Shown here piece by piece: positions 45,830-55,199 of a DNA stretch of 64,000 bases. The position numbers were made by a program, and so were the translations under genes. The notes below the pieces were generated by a model. The model saw nothing but the letters and a program-made list of their open reading frames with translations, did not search any database and had not been told where the DNA came from. Source of the DNA: Cladorhizidae sp. MBARI D1340-BT2 (lineage: Eukaryota > Porifera > Demospongiae > Poecilosclerida > Cladorhizidae); the NCBI GenBank assembly GCA_028752905.1, contig JAQNBH010000015.1:32323529-32387528 (forward strand), given 5' to 3'. Position 1 is the stretch's first letter. Every line of letters starts with the position of its first letter.

Positions 45830-46930
45830 TCGATCCTTGTTTGTTTCCCTGGATGCCCACAAGTCTGTCTGTGCAGTCTTTCTAGACATCAAGAAGGCTT
45901 TTGACTCTGTGCCGCTTAGACCACTCTTAAACAAAATAATTTAATATTCCTTCTCACCTCCTCTGTTGGCTCACTTCCTATCTTACAGCCAGATCACAGA
46001 GTGTCGCTATCTCAGGTGCTCTCTCTTCTTCATGTCATGCATCTTCTGGAGTACCTCAAGGATCTATTCTTGGTCCTCTTCTCTTTGTTCTTTACATTAA
46101 TGACATTGCAAAGCTCCCACTCTCGACATCTTCTACACTTACTCTCTATGCAGATGACATCCTCCTCTTCCATCCATTTTCTTCAACCTCTTCCTTAGAT
46201 TCAGTGCAATCAGACATTGACATTATATCATCATGGCTATCTTCCCATCTCCTAATAATTAACCCTAATAAGAGCAAGTACATGATCTCTCGTAAACCCC
46301 TCACATCCTCATACTCCACTGTATTAGTCCTCAATAGTACTCCCCTTGATCTCGTCACTTCATTTACATACTTAGGAGTAACTTTCACCTGTAACCTCTG
46401 GAACCTGCACATTAGCAAAGTACACAACTAAATCAAGGAAAATAATACGATTAAGCTATCGCAACTTTTACAATCACTTATCCTCTCATATGCTAATTAA
46501 ACTTTAGACAACATTAGTTCTCCCTCATCTAAGTTACTGTTCCTCTGTGTGGTCACCTCCCCCTTCTTGTAATTCAAAATCCTTAGAACACATTCAGCAC
46601 TTAGCACTCAGATTCTGTACTCGCCAATGGACTCTATGTATCCAACTTCTCCACCTTTAAACTTCCTACACTCTCAAATAGGCGTGCTTAGGCCAAGCTC
46701 CTTCAAATAATAAAAAATTACATCCATTTTCCTCCAGACTGAATCCTATTAGCTCCTACTTCGCTCGTGTCTTCTCGCCAATACCACCCATCGAACATCA
46801 TAATCCCATTCTCCCGCACTGCATCCATGCAGTCTTCGTTCCCTCTACCACAGCTCTTTGGAACTTACCCCCAACCTCCATTAGATCCTCGTCCTCACTC
46901 AAATGATTTATTAAACAATTCTTCGCCTAA
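45830..46930 (+). pseudogene. LINE-type reverse transcriptase fragment, unit 2
   Basis: Same blocks as unit 1 in the same order: FLDIKKAFDSVPL, a broken HASSGVPQGSILG-type segment read in a shifted frame near 46030-46090, a YADDIL block near 46145, SSHLLIINPNKSKYMISRKP and FTYLGVTFTCNLWNLHISKV. The KKAFDSV block is uninterrupted here, unlike in unit 1. The C-terminal region is more degraded. Confidence 0.75.
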
Positions 46931-47519
46931 CTTAAATCATTTTTCTACCTATATTATTGTTATCATGTATGTAAGGCTCTAAATACCTTTTGCTACTGAG
47001 CTCATTAAAAATAAAAAAATAATAAAAAAATGTTGTGTCTGATTATGCTCCAACAAAGATATATAGCCTCCAACTTTTTCAAAATACCTTCAGGGATAAA
47101 ACCATTTATACAAATATTTGCATGCCTATGCAGCACTTCCTTTCACAACTGACCTTTTTCCTTGGTATATATTCCTGTACAGTGACATTATAGCCCTCCA
47201 GACAATTTTGGGCAGAGGTCTCTGAGGTGAAGAAGCCAGCTGAAATAGCAAACTGATGTAAAAGCCTATAGGATATTGCAGTGGCTTCCAGAGACTCAGC
47301 ATGTTATCTATGACACCTCACCCTTACAATAATTTTGCCTGGCCAGCAACAGTTAATCATGTCCCCAATTAGTACAGGACAATAAACCTTCCTCCTAGCT
47401 AATATTGGCTGCATCTTAGCTAAATTCTCCCCACCAACCCTGTACATTCATCTTTTTCTCAATTACTAAAACATAAAAATATCAAAAGGTTACTCTTTGA
47501 GAAGAGTTAGATCTACTGT

Positions 47520-47950
47520 CTGGAATTATTCTGTACGAGATGTGGAGGGGCGAGCAACTTCCTTTCCTTGAAAAGAGGCGGAAAACTACAATTATTTTCA
47601 TATGCAATCTCTATCCAGCTCTTACACTCCATTGATTTTTGAAAACCACTTTGTGCAATGTCTGTAGGAATATGTATGGAACCTTTTAGAGATGTGAATC
47701 TGGACCATCTGCACTCGGCTTTGACTAAAGAATCAGTAACCACATAGGTGTCCACTTGAAACAGGCAGCAACAAGCTCGAGTTGTGACCCCCATGAACAC
47801 AATCTGCTTGCAGTGTCTAGATGTTCTTTCAGTCTCACCTGTGGTGTCTTCTACAAGATGTCCTTGGGAGTGGAAGTGACCCATGATTTGAACAATTCCA
47901 TATTTTGAGCAACAAATTTCACTAAAGTAGCTCGAGACAGTGGGCATCCA
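47520..47950 (-). pseudogene. OTU-like protease fragment, unit 2
   Basis: The 148-codon frame shows FQVDTYVVTDSLVKAECRWS and WIEIAYENNCSFPPLFKERK. Compared with unit 1 the HYSSV segment with the presumed catalytic His is deleted, and the region before FQVD is in another frame. Confidence 0.4.
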
Positions 47951-48425
47951 GGGAACCATACCAGGATTGAGTTACATTTTGACATAAAATAGTTTAAAAA
48001 GTGCCAGTCCTATGAGATTCATAAAAACCCTCTGCCATCATCTAGACCTGTGTTTCCATGATATCAAGCTGGAGTTGCTGGATTGTCAGTGAGAGCCTGA
48101 GGGGTGGAGGTGATCAGCTATTGTGTCCAAGCAGCAATGTTTATACTTTCACTGCACACGATAGAGCAGCATAGCTACAGTCCATCACAGCTTTTTAGCA
48201 AGCAGTATCCATTCCAAACAGTTTCTAACCACTGATAACAACCCTACGTACGCCTGACCAGAACTTAGAGAAGTTTTCCACCCCGTAAAAAAAATACCCC
48301 TGTACCTGGCACATGACTGGAACTACACCTTTTCTTGTAAACCACACCCCGTATAAGTGAATCCCATAATTATAACTCGCGGGACGGTGTCGTGCCAAAT
48401 CCCAATTTTGTCCTCTTTTACTTAC

Positions 48426-48437
48426 TGCGCATGCGCA
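48426..48437. promoter_or_regulatory. NRF1-type palindrome
   Basis: TGCGCATGCGCA is a perfect match to the NRF1 recognition palindrome used at many animal promoters. It is one of few CpG-rich spots in AT-rich surroundings. Similar sequences lie at 49182 (ACGCATGCGC) and 49251 (TGCGCACGCG). Confidence 0.45.
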
Positions 48438-49181
48438 GATACGGATTTTCTCCTGCCGTTAGTTTGACAGCGTATTATCCTCCTTGATTTCTCCTAGCGT
48501 GCGTTACTCAACATGTTGATTGCTCCTAGCTATATATATAGCTACCTGTGTATCAATCTTTTTGACAGTGTTAATTGCTTAGCTATATACCTGTGTATCA
48601 ACTTTTGGCTGCATTTGCAGATGGAGCGAACAGAGAAACTGTGGAGTACATTTAAGGAAGGTGGAGCATTACATCAAGTATGGCACCTATAGTAGTGAAT
48701 ATTCTCCTTTTACACCCACCCATCAAGGACGCAGACAGAGGCCCTCCTTCAATCATCCAATCGTTATACTTCTCGCTTATGCAGTTATCCTGCAGGACAC
48801 ACATGCAATTTTGTTCTAGAAGGCCCCAGAATTGATATCTGAGAGTGTAAAATTTCCTGCGGGAGCATACCACCAGATCCCCCTAGATATACATAAAAGA
48901 ATTGCTAATATCATTAGCTACTAATTTTAGTTTAGATACCCAATGGTAAGGAGTAAGGAGTAGGTTCTATAATAATTCCATCAGTAGACCTGAATTCATC
49001 TTATACTCTAACAAAGTTTATTAAAAATGTTTTTTTGGAAATATCTAAATTTTTACATTGTAGATTTACCCTGAAGAAATATGCTGGAATTGAAATAATG
49101 CTCAATAAATCATTAAGTGCAAAGGGGAAATATGACATGGGGGAGAATTTAGCAGGCGGAAGCCTGAGCGAATCCGTGTTG

Positions 49182-49270
49182 ACGCATGCGCTGTAGGTCA
49201 AAGAGGGCAACGGGAAGAATTTGGCATGACAACGGAAGGAAATTAAGGATTGCGCACGCGTAGTGCGCAG
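49182..49270. promoter_or_regulatory. Cluster of NRF1-like sites before a candidate first exon
   Basis: ACGCATGCGC (49182-49191), TGCGCACGCG (49251-49260) and AGTGCGCAG (49262-49270) lie 150-240 bp upstream of an ATG exon with a good splice donor. GC content is higher here than around. This is promoter-like but not proven. Confidence 0.4.
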
Positions 49271-49421
49271 TGGTGGGGAGTGGGCGGGGTCAACCCTTCA
49301 CAAATTCGCTTGTCACCTTGCTCAAAGAAGACAAGTGTATACCTTTCTTGCTAGGTTGAGGTGCTTCTAACTTGCCTCCCGTTCAATTGCTGCTGGGAAG
49401 AGTTGATGTAGCGCTGGAGTG

Positions 49422-49490
49422 ATGGTAGTCATAACCGCTCGCTCCTCCGTAGGTGCGGACTTCTTGAGAACATCGATTTTCATATCTCTG
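49422..49490 (+). CDS. Candidate first coding exon of a host gene
   Basis: An ATG at 49422 opens 23 codons (MVVITARSSVGADFLRTSIF plus three more) ending exactly at CTG|GTAAGTGTGT, a near-consensus donor. A second small exon could be 49763-49784, preceded by a T-rich tract and AAAG and followed by GTAAGTAG; it would continue in frame (LTWLARY). Together with the NRF1-like sites this suggests the 5' end of a gene. The continuation is not recognised and the region downstream is overtaken by transposons, so the gene may be broken or its later exons lie elsewhere. Confidence 0.25.
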
Positions 49491-50238
49491 GTAAGTGTGT
49501 AGACCAAATAATAATGTAATAATGCTCATGATATTTAGGTGTAGAAATAGCACAGTGACCCAGAAACTTTAGTTACTGGTAGTTTAGTAGTATTACTAAT
49601 AGACATCAATATCTAGCATAACAACCCCTGGATGGGCATAGGTGGGGATAGTCTTGCGATTACAGAATGAAACAGAATGAATGCCAAGTTAAGCTGGTCG
49701 GAATTCAGAGTTCCATTTTAATGTTAGGAATATTCAACATGACCAGCCTTTTTTTTTTAAAGCTCACCTGGCTGGCAAGATATGGTAAGTAGCACGTTTA
49801 CTGTTGTCTTTATGCCACTGCCACTGTCTTTAGCCTCAAACTATGTGAACAAAAAGCAAGAACTTCAACAACTAGTAAACGAGAGGCACGTCCTAATAAA
49901 GAGCAACAGTGTAACAATAATGAAAGTAGTAACACAGTATGTGATAGACTGTGACCTTAGTTAGTTATTTATTAACATTGTTGTGGTTATACATTTATCA
50001 TTTGCTATGATGTCACACTTGTTTAGTGTAAACTATAAAATACCATGTTTTCGTTTACGAAGTAATTCGGTGCTTTTGATAATGTATTGCAAGTTCAATA
50101 ACAAGTTGACTTTATATTTGGTACAGTATACTAGTAGTAACATAGATTAGTAGATTAGTACAGTACAAGCAAAGACAGCACATCTGGTGATGAGGATACA
50201 TCTCGCAAAAAGGATTAACTGTCCAGCGAGAAGAGAGA

Positions 50239-50530
50239 ATGGCTGCCATCCACGGATCCATCTCAGAGTTCTACCATGAAAAGGAGAACTGCACCTCGTA
50301 CATCGAGAAGCTGCATCATTATTTTGTTGCAAACGATGTCGTAACTGAATAGAAGAAGTGAGCCATCCTTCTATCGGCATGTGGAGCGGCAACTTTCAAG
50401 CTAGGTAGTGGATAGCACTGAATTGCCAGTTATGCTCAGCTAGTGCAGGTTACAAATGACCACTATGATCCTATTCCATCTTGCATCGTGCAACATTTCA
50501 AATTTAATAGTCATATGAGAGCATCAGGAG
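50239..50530 (+). pseudogene. Gypsy-7 gag, N-terminal part
   Basis: The ATG frame reads MAAIHGSISEFYHEKENCTS, YIEKLHHYFVANDVV, then stops and continues ILLSACGAATFKLG and, shifted, VTNDHYDPIPSCIVQHFKFN. This is the capsid pattern (coordinates of two helices and HYDPxPSxIVQxxxFN) of gypsy Gag proteins. It is interrupted at AGGAG by the golgin-carrying element. Confidence 0.8.
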
Positions 50531-51081
50531 TGTAAGCGTCCCGCTCCCTACACTCCAGCTGCTTTAGCTTGGCAATGTAGAGGAACACTTTGATGCCTAG
50601 TCCAAATTAGAATCACACTATTCTAATTTACCACTAGACCAACCCAGCCTACAGTATTCCTGTAGCTACAATTTGAGAGCGAGTTAAATAGCTTTAATTA
50701 CAAACAAGGCACAAATGAGGTGCGCCGCCTTTTAATTGAACAACAATGCAACTACTCTCAGTTCTACAAAAGGCCTAATCACACATAAATCTATCAAAGT
50801 TCTTCTCTTTCTCACTCGTCTCTCTCTCTCTTCACGTCATCCTTCGTCAGACGTGTCCACAATCTCTCCCAAAATGACCATGTTTGGTATTCTGGTATTC
50901 TGGAGTGGCCTTCCGGCATGAGTCTCTGACCAATCAGCATCCTTCTTGTCAGGTGACTTGTCTGAGCCATTTGGCAACCTGTGTGGTTCATCAACGTTCG
51001 AGACACTTCCGCTGGCCTGTAGATCTGACGACCCGTGTGGTTCTCTCTCAGTCAGGGTCGAGTCTGTGGAGATCCCTGACA
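50531..51081 (-). repeat. Gypsy-6 3' LTR
   Basis: Same sequence as the 5' LTR with a tandem GGTATTCTGG copy near 50886-50905. The second ORF of the element reads about 80 codons into this LTR before its stop near 50837. Confidence 0.95.
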
Positions 51082-52432
51082 TTCCCCCAACCTTAGTTAG
51101 AGACCCCTGGTCTCTAGACAACCCATCCGCATTAGCGTTGGACTTGCCTTGGATGGTGTCTTCCAGGAACTTAGCCTCGTGTGGGTTGAGAAGGAGCAGC
51201 TCCTCAATGATGGGCACTAGAGCCTTCTTCTCTTCCCCTTCGTTGTGCAAGAACTTGAGGATGACGTTTTTAATGTATTCCATATTTGACACGCCCTTTT
51301 CTCTCTCACGATTTCTCTCCCATCTTCTGATCTCTTCCTTGAGGACCTTGGCCTGGTCGGCCAGCCTGAGGGAGTTTGCTTCGCTCTCCCGTAACAACTC
51401 CGTCAGATGCTTCAATTTCTTCGCCGCCACCTTCAGCTGCCACTGAGAGTTGACAAGGAGCTCGCTGCTAGTCTGGCGAGTCTTCTCGTGAATGGCAGTA
51501 GTAGTGGGGCTCCCTAGCTCTTCCTCTTCCATACTCAGCAACTGGTTGAAGTTAATGCTGGAATCCGGGCCAGGGAGCATGCCTATGCTCTCCAACTGCG
51601 CCTGTTCCATCCCTTCTCCCGAGGAGCGTTGCTCGCAGGGGGGCCTGATGTCGTCCACGACATTCGTGGGCCTTCTTGCAAACGGTGCTACAGTCCTTTC
51701 CTTCGCTGAGCCTGTGGTGCTGGTGCTGTGGGCCCCAACGAGGACACGGCTGTCCACCTCTTGCTGCAGCCTGCTGAAGTCACTCTGCAACACCTCCAGC
51801 TCTGTCTTGACACCCGTCACAACCTTGTTGTGCTCCTCTTGCAGCTGGTGCAACTGGATCTTAAACGCTGCTGTCACTTCCTCAGTCTCGTGCCGAAGAT
51901 GCACAATAAGCTCACCCTGCTCCTGGCTCTGGAGGGCATGCTGCGCTGCCTCATGCCTCAGGGTCTGTTCCAGCCCTTGCTTCTTCTTCTCCAACTGCCC
52001 CTGCAGCACCGCCATGGTGTCCTGAAGCTCCATCTCGCTCGCCTCTGCCTCACCTCCATCAGCAACCGGGTAGAGAGCAGACATGATGGGCCCGTCTCGT
52101 TCCTGTTGTAGGCGCTCCCGTTCCTCAAGTGCGTCCTGCTCCAGTTGCTGAGCACGGGTGACCACCATGCCTGACTCGGTCGCGATGGAAGTAGGTGGGG
52201 TGTTCAGCTCGTCGTAGCTCGGTTCGCTGTCCAGAGCCTTCTTCAAATAGTTCCGGAAGTGAGGTATATCCCTTCCCATCAGCATATCCTCGGTGATATG
52301 TTTCGACACTCCTACCGCAATGGTTGTGGTCTTCCCTTCAACTTCGAGGGTCACACTTTGGAAAGTAAATCTTCCTTTCTGAAGCAGTATTGTACGGTAT
52401 ATTCCACCCCAAATAATCTTCTTTGTCAACAC
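50837..52432 (-). CDS. Protease-golgin (GRIP domain)-RNase H tail fusion, 531 codons open
   Basis: Residues 1-60 are the second half of the element's protease, ending GRDIPHF. To about 113 the linker resembles Gypsy-5 (VVTRAQQLEQ against YATTRAQAER). About 115-430 (52090-51143) are host-like: Glu/Gln/Leu-rich coiled coils (SEMELQDTMAVLQGQLEKKK; ELEVLQSDFSRLQQEVDSRV), a Ser-rich linker, a second coil (LADQAKVLKEEIRRWERNRE) and a GRIP domain (SNMEYIKNVILKFLHNEGEE; LVPIIEELLLLNP) at about 381-427 with its conserved Tyr. GRIP domains bind Arl1/Arl-family GTPases and place golgins on the trans-Golgi. The pattern most resembles GCC2/GCC185. There are no introns or stops. From 431 the sequence is NANADGLSRDQG, the RNase H tail, then the purine tract and LTR. 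A natural host locus is excluded by the LTRs and target duplication. Confidence 0.88.
   Translation of the reverse strand: MLTKKIIWGGIYRTILLQKGRFTFQSVTLEVEGKTTTIAVGVSKHITEDMLMGRDIPHFRNYLKKALDSEPSYDELNTPPTSIATESGMVVTRAQQLEQDALEERERLQQERDGPIMSALYPVADGGEAEASEMELQDTMAVLQGQLEKKKQGLEQTLRHEAAQHALQSQEQGELIVHLRHETEEVTAAFKIQLHQLQEEHNKVVTGVKTELEVLQSDFSRLQQEVDSRVLVGAHSTSTTGSAKERTVAPFARRPTNVVDDIRPPCEQRSSGEGMEQAQLESIGMLPGPDSSINFNQLLSMEEEELGSPTTTAIHEKTRQTSSELLVNSQWQLKVAAKKLKHLTELLRESEANSLRLADQAKVLKEEIRRWERNREREKGVSNMEYIKNVILKFLHNEGEEKKALVPIIEELLLLNPHEAKFLEDTIQGKSNANADGLSRDQGSLTKVGGMSGISTDSTLTEREPHGSSDLQASGSVSNVDEPHRLPNGSDKSPDKKDADWSETHAGRPLQNTRIPNMVILGEIVDTSDEG
51143..52090 (-). other. Captured host golgin segment (GCC2-like), intronless
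   Basis: This is the insert part of the fusion ORF, about 316 codons. It is GC-richer than the surrounding DNA and has host-protein character (coiled coil plus GRIP) unrelated to Pol. Both junctions are in frame. The GRIP domain is nearly complete, but the short C-terminal tail that follows GRIP in golgins is replaced by the RNase H tail. Absence of introns indicates capture through RNA. The parent gene is not in this window. Confidence 0.85.
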
Positions 52433-53528
52433 AGCTGGGGTGCACGAGGGTCTTAGTGCATCCAGTGTCTAGTAAGGCTTTGATGACCTTGCCGTTGATC
52501 TTGACCGTTTTTGTCCAGTCGGGCATGTGGTGTTGTCGTGGTACGACTTGAAGGCTGCACTTGGCATGCTCTACCTTCACCTTGCAATCTCTTTGGTAGT
52601 GACCTTTCCTACCACATCTAAAGCATTCCACTGATCCTAAGTCTTTGGGATAGGGAGGAGGTCCATCCCGGCTCCGCTGTTGCTCGTTCTTCTTGGGCTC
52701 TGCTCTTTCGAAACGACTCGGGTTTCTCGTCACAGGGTAAGGTTCTTTCTTTACGTAGCGGTCTGTTCGTGTCTTTTGGTTTCCTAGGTATCGGATGACC
52801 GCTTCCGTCAGATCCTCATAACTCTGGCAGTCCAAGTTTCTCATAGGGGTTTCCAACCAACCTGGAAGTTTCATGAGAACCATCTCCATCAAGACTGCTT
52901 CTCTGTCCGTCTTTCTGGTGGAGTCCAACCACTGGTTGAAATTCTGCCTATAATCCCTCAACCATTGGTCTGGATTAGTAGAGTTGAACGTCTGGTCAAA
53001 CACTTTTCGCCTATGGGTCTCTGTCGAGATCTGGTACGTTGAAAGTAACACTTTCTTGACTGTGGCGTAGTCAGCTTGTTGTTCTGCTGGAAGTGCTGCG
53101 ACAACTAGCAGTCCTGCCCCAGACAACGATCCTCTCAATCTGATGGTCCATTGAGGTTGAGGCCATCCTGCTATGTCTGCTGTGGCCTCAAATGTATCCA
53201 GATAGGCAGACATGTCATCTGTGTCCTCATTGAACTTATGGAGAGTAAGGTGAGGTGGTGGTGCTGCTGCTGCTGCTGCTGGAGGTGGTCTCTGGTCGCG
53301 CATAGCTTCTATCCACCTTCTCTGTTGATCATTAGCGAAACGTCTCTCTTCAGCACGTTGCTCTTCATCCCTTTTAGCTTTTTCTTGCTCCAGCTCAATC
53401 CAATGATCCATGAACTTGTCGAAGCGACCAAGGGGTCGTGGAGTGTCTTCCTCCTCTTGATAATCCTCCTTGAGGACGTTTCCTGTTCGTGGTGGTCGCT
53501 CATAACCTGATCGTAGAGCCATCTTCAA
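52338..53528 (-). CDS. Gypsy-6 Gag-protease, 396 codons open
   Basis: Starts at an ATG near 53528 (MKMALRSGYERPPRTGNVLK). Residues about 35-70 are a charged helix (FDKFMDHWIELEQEKAKRDE), followed by poly-Ala/Pro and a Gag capsid-like core (LTLHKFNEDTDDMSAYLDTF; LRGSLSGAGLLVVAALP; YQISTETHRRKVFDQTF; WLDSTRKTDREAVLMEMVLM). A CCHC knuckle CFRCGRKGHYQRDC lies at about residues 305-318 and the retropepsin active site ALLDTGCTKTLVHP near 352. The frame ends inside the protease. The protein continues in the +1 frame around 52390-52350, which could be a programmed shift or a one-base mutation. Gag would bind RNA and assemble particles. Closely related to the Gypsy-5 Gag. Confidence 0.9.
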   Translation of the reverse strand: MKMALRSGYERPPRTGNVLKEDYQEEEDTPRPLGRFDKFMDHWIELEQEKAKRDEEQRAEERRFANDQQRRWIEAMRDQRPPPAAAAAAPPPHLTLHKFNEDTDDMSAYLDTFEATADIAGWPQPQWTIRLRGSLSGAGLLVVAALPAEQQADYATVKKVLLSTYQISTETHRRKVFDQTFNSTNPDQWLRDYRQNFNQWLDSTRKTDREAVLMEMVLMKLPGWLETPMRNLDCQSYEDLTEAVIRYLGNQKTRTDRYVKKEPYPVTRNPSRFERAEPKKNEQQRSRDGPPPYPKDLGSVECFRCGRKGHYQRDCKVKVEHAKCSLQVVPRQHHMPDWTKTVKINGKVIKALLDTGCTKTLVHPSCVDKEDYLGWNIPYNTASERKIYFPKCDPRS

Positions 53529-53706
53529 TCAACGATAACAACCACACCAAAAAAATTGTAGTACAACTCAAAAACTACGTCAGGGTTGTTTTGCACGTTC
53601 CAAGGTTCTTACCTGAACGGTATCCCTAACTTAGCTAATAGTTTACAACTCAGAAACAATACAACTGCACTTAGCTACAATAGCTATGCCTGGGATTCTC
53701 ACAACT

Positions 53707-53726
53707 GATCCCACCGCTGCCACCAA
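53707..53726 (-). promoter_or_regulatory. Primer binding site complementary to tRNA-Leu
   Basis: The plus strand reads GATCCCACCGCTGCCACCAA, matching the 3' end of animal tRNA-Leu (ATCCCACCGCTGCCA plus CCA). It abuts the 5' LTR. Confidence 0.9.
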
Positions 53727-54271
53727 TGTAAGCGTCCCGCTCCCTACACTCCAGCTGCTTTAGCTTGGCAATGTAGAGGAACACTTTGATGCCTAGTCCA
53801 AATTAGAATCACGCTATTCTAATTTACCACTAGACCAACCCAGCCTACAGTATTCCTGTAGCTACAATTTGAGAGCGAGTTAAATAGCTTTAATTACAAA
53901 CAAGGCACAAATGAGGTGCGCCACCTTTTAATTGAACAACAATGCAACTACTCTCAGTTCTACAAAAGTCCTAATCACACATAAATCTATCAAAGTTCTT
54001 CTCTTTCTCACTTGGCTCTCTCTCTCTCTTCACGTCATCCTTCGTCAGACGTGTCCGCAATCTCTCCCAAAATGACCATGTTTGGTATTCTGGAGTGGCC
54101 TTCCGGCATGAGTCTCTGACCAATCAGCATCCTTCTCATCAGGTGACTTGTCTGAGCCATTTGGCAACCTGTGTGGTTCATCAACGTTCGAGACACTTCC
54201 GCTGGCCTGCAGATCTGACGACCCGTGTGGTTCTCTCTCAGTCAGGGTCGAGTCTGTGGAGATCCCTGACA
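53727..54271 (-). repeat. Gypsy-6 5' LTR
   Basis: On the plus strand begins TGTAAGCGTCCCGCTCC and ends GAGATCCCTGACA. Compared with the other LTR it lacks a 10-bp GGTATTCTGG duplication. Confidence 0.95.
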
Positions 54272-54276
54272 AGGAG

Positions 54277-55060
54277 GGTCTCTATCGAAATATGTAGCAG
54301 CATTGCATTGCTTTAGCGGAGCACTGTCAGTTCAAGGACACTGAAGGAAATGCTGCTCGATCATTGGTTTGCAGAGTCAACCACGATGGAATACAGCTGC
54401 AGTTGTTGGCTGAAAAAGGACTTACCTTTGAAAAGGCATTGGAGTTTGCCTTGGCTATTAAGTCAGCAGAAAACAACATTCAAACAATCAGGACAGCCAG
54501 TTTGAGGCAACCTTCACCCATGGAGGTGCATGAGTTCGATATTCCACAGAGGGTCATGAAAGGAAAGACAAACCTATACACACCTCAAAACAAACCTGTA
54601 TGTTATAGGTGTGGAGGAGAACATAGGCTCCAGATTGCAAATTCCGAAATGCTAAATGTCACAACTACAATAAAATTGGACATATTACAAGAGCATGCAG
54701 GAAAAAGCCTACACAGCGGGACATAAAGGCAAGCAAATGAAAGAGCATCATTATTTGGAGAATGAAGTCAAAATACAAGGACACTCCGAAGACAGTGAAC
54801 AGTCTTATTCTGTATTTGCCATGGATAGTAGCAAACACAAGGCATTCATGGTAGATGTTTACATTAAACCAAGTGGCAGTAGAAATGGAATTTAAAACTG
54901 GTGCTGCCCCCACTCTCATCATGAAGGAAACGTATGAGAGGATATGGAAGAGGCCTCATATCCAAAAGCTCCAAGATACTGACGCCACAGGGGAGAAAGT
55001 GTCCTTGCTTGGATCAGCATTTGTCACTGTGGAGTTGGGTGAGAAAAGGTGGTGTTAAAT
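54277..55060 (+). pseudogene. Gypsy-7 gag C-terminal part and protease
   Basis: Continues the Gag pattern: CRVNHDGIQLQLLAEKGLTF, EKALEFALAIKSAENN, then the first half of a knuckle (CYRCGGEH) followed by a frame change. The protease region reads EMEFKTGAAPTLIMKETYER, where the usual DTGA is KTGA, so the catalytic Asp is lost. LGSAFVTVELG is the end of the domain. Confidence 0.75.
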
Positions 55061-55199
55061 ACACACATTGTAGAGGGGGAAGGACCAAACCCGCTGGGTT
55101 GAGATTAGATTACAGCACCCAAATTAAATTTGGGCTAATCAACAGTCTGGTGGGTAGCAATCAGTTACGGGTGTTGCTATACAAGCATAAGCTTGTTCA

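Larger units (their letters stand above)
45415..48379 (+). mobile_element. Long-inverted-arm unit 2 (tandem copy)
   Basis: Repeats unit 1 from end to end: left arm (45415-45900), RT (to about 46930), middle, OTU-like fragment (47520-47950) and right arm in inverse orientation (about 47900-48379). It differs by many small deletions, for example in the right arm and in the OTU His segment. The abutting head-to-tail arrangement suggests a tandem duplication, or insertion of one unit into the end of another. Confidence 0.75.
50531..54271 (-). mobile_element. LTR retrotransposon carrying a captured golgin gene (Gypsy-6)
   Basis: LTRs at 50531-51081 and 53727-54271 differ by about nine substitutions and two small indels by hand alignment (roughly 98% identity). 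LTR ends are TGTCAGGG..GCTTACA on the minus strand. A tRNA-Leu primer site lies inside the right (5') LTR and a GGGGGAA purine tract inside the left (3') LTR. The flanks are AGGAG on both sides (50526-50530 and 54272-54276), a perfect 5-bp target duplication. Between the LTRs lie Gag, a knuckle, protease and then, instead of RT, RNase H and integrase, a golgin coding segment joined to the last residues of RNase H. The recent LTRs and the duplication show the chimera was reverse transcribed and integrated as a unit. Confidence 0.95.

Noticed and set aside
42256..48379. Interpretation as a DIRS element
   Set aside because: The RT is of CR1/L2/Jockey type, no tyrosine recombinase or RNase H is seen, and the arms contain RT coding sequence.
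51492..52111. Plus-strand ORFs rich in Ser, Cys and Leu over the golgin segment
   Set aside because: Reverse frames of the coiled-coil coding sequence; no motif and no start context.
50531..54271. Host golgin gene interrupted by an LTR element
   Set aside because: The golgin sequence lies between the LTRs, in frame with protease and RNase H tail, without introns, and the whole unit has a target duplication.
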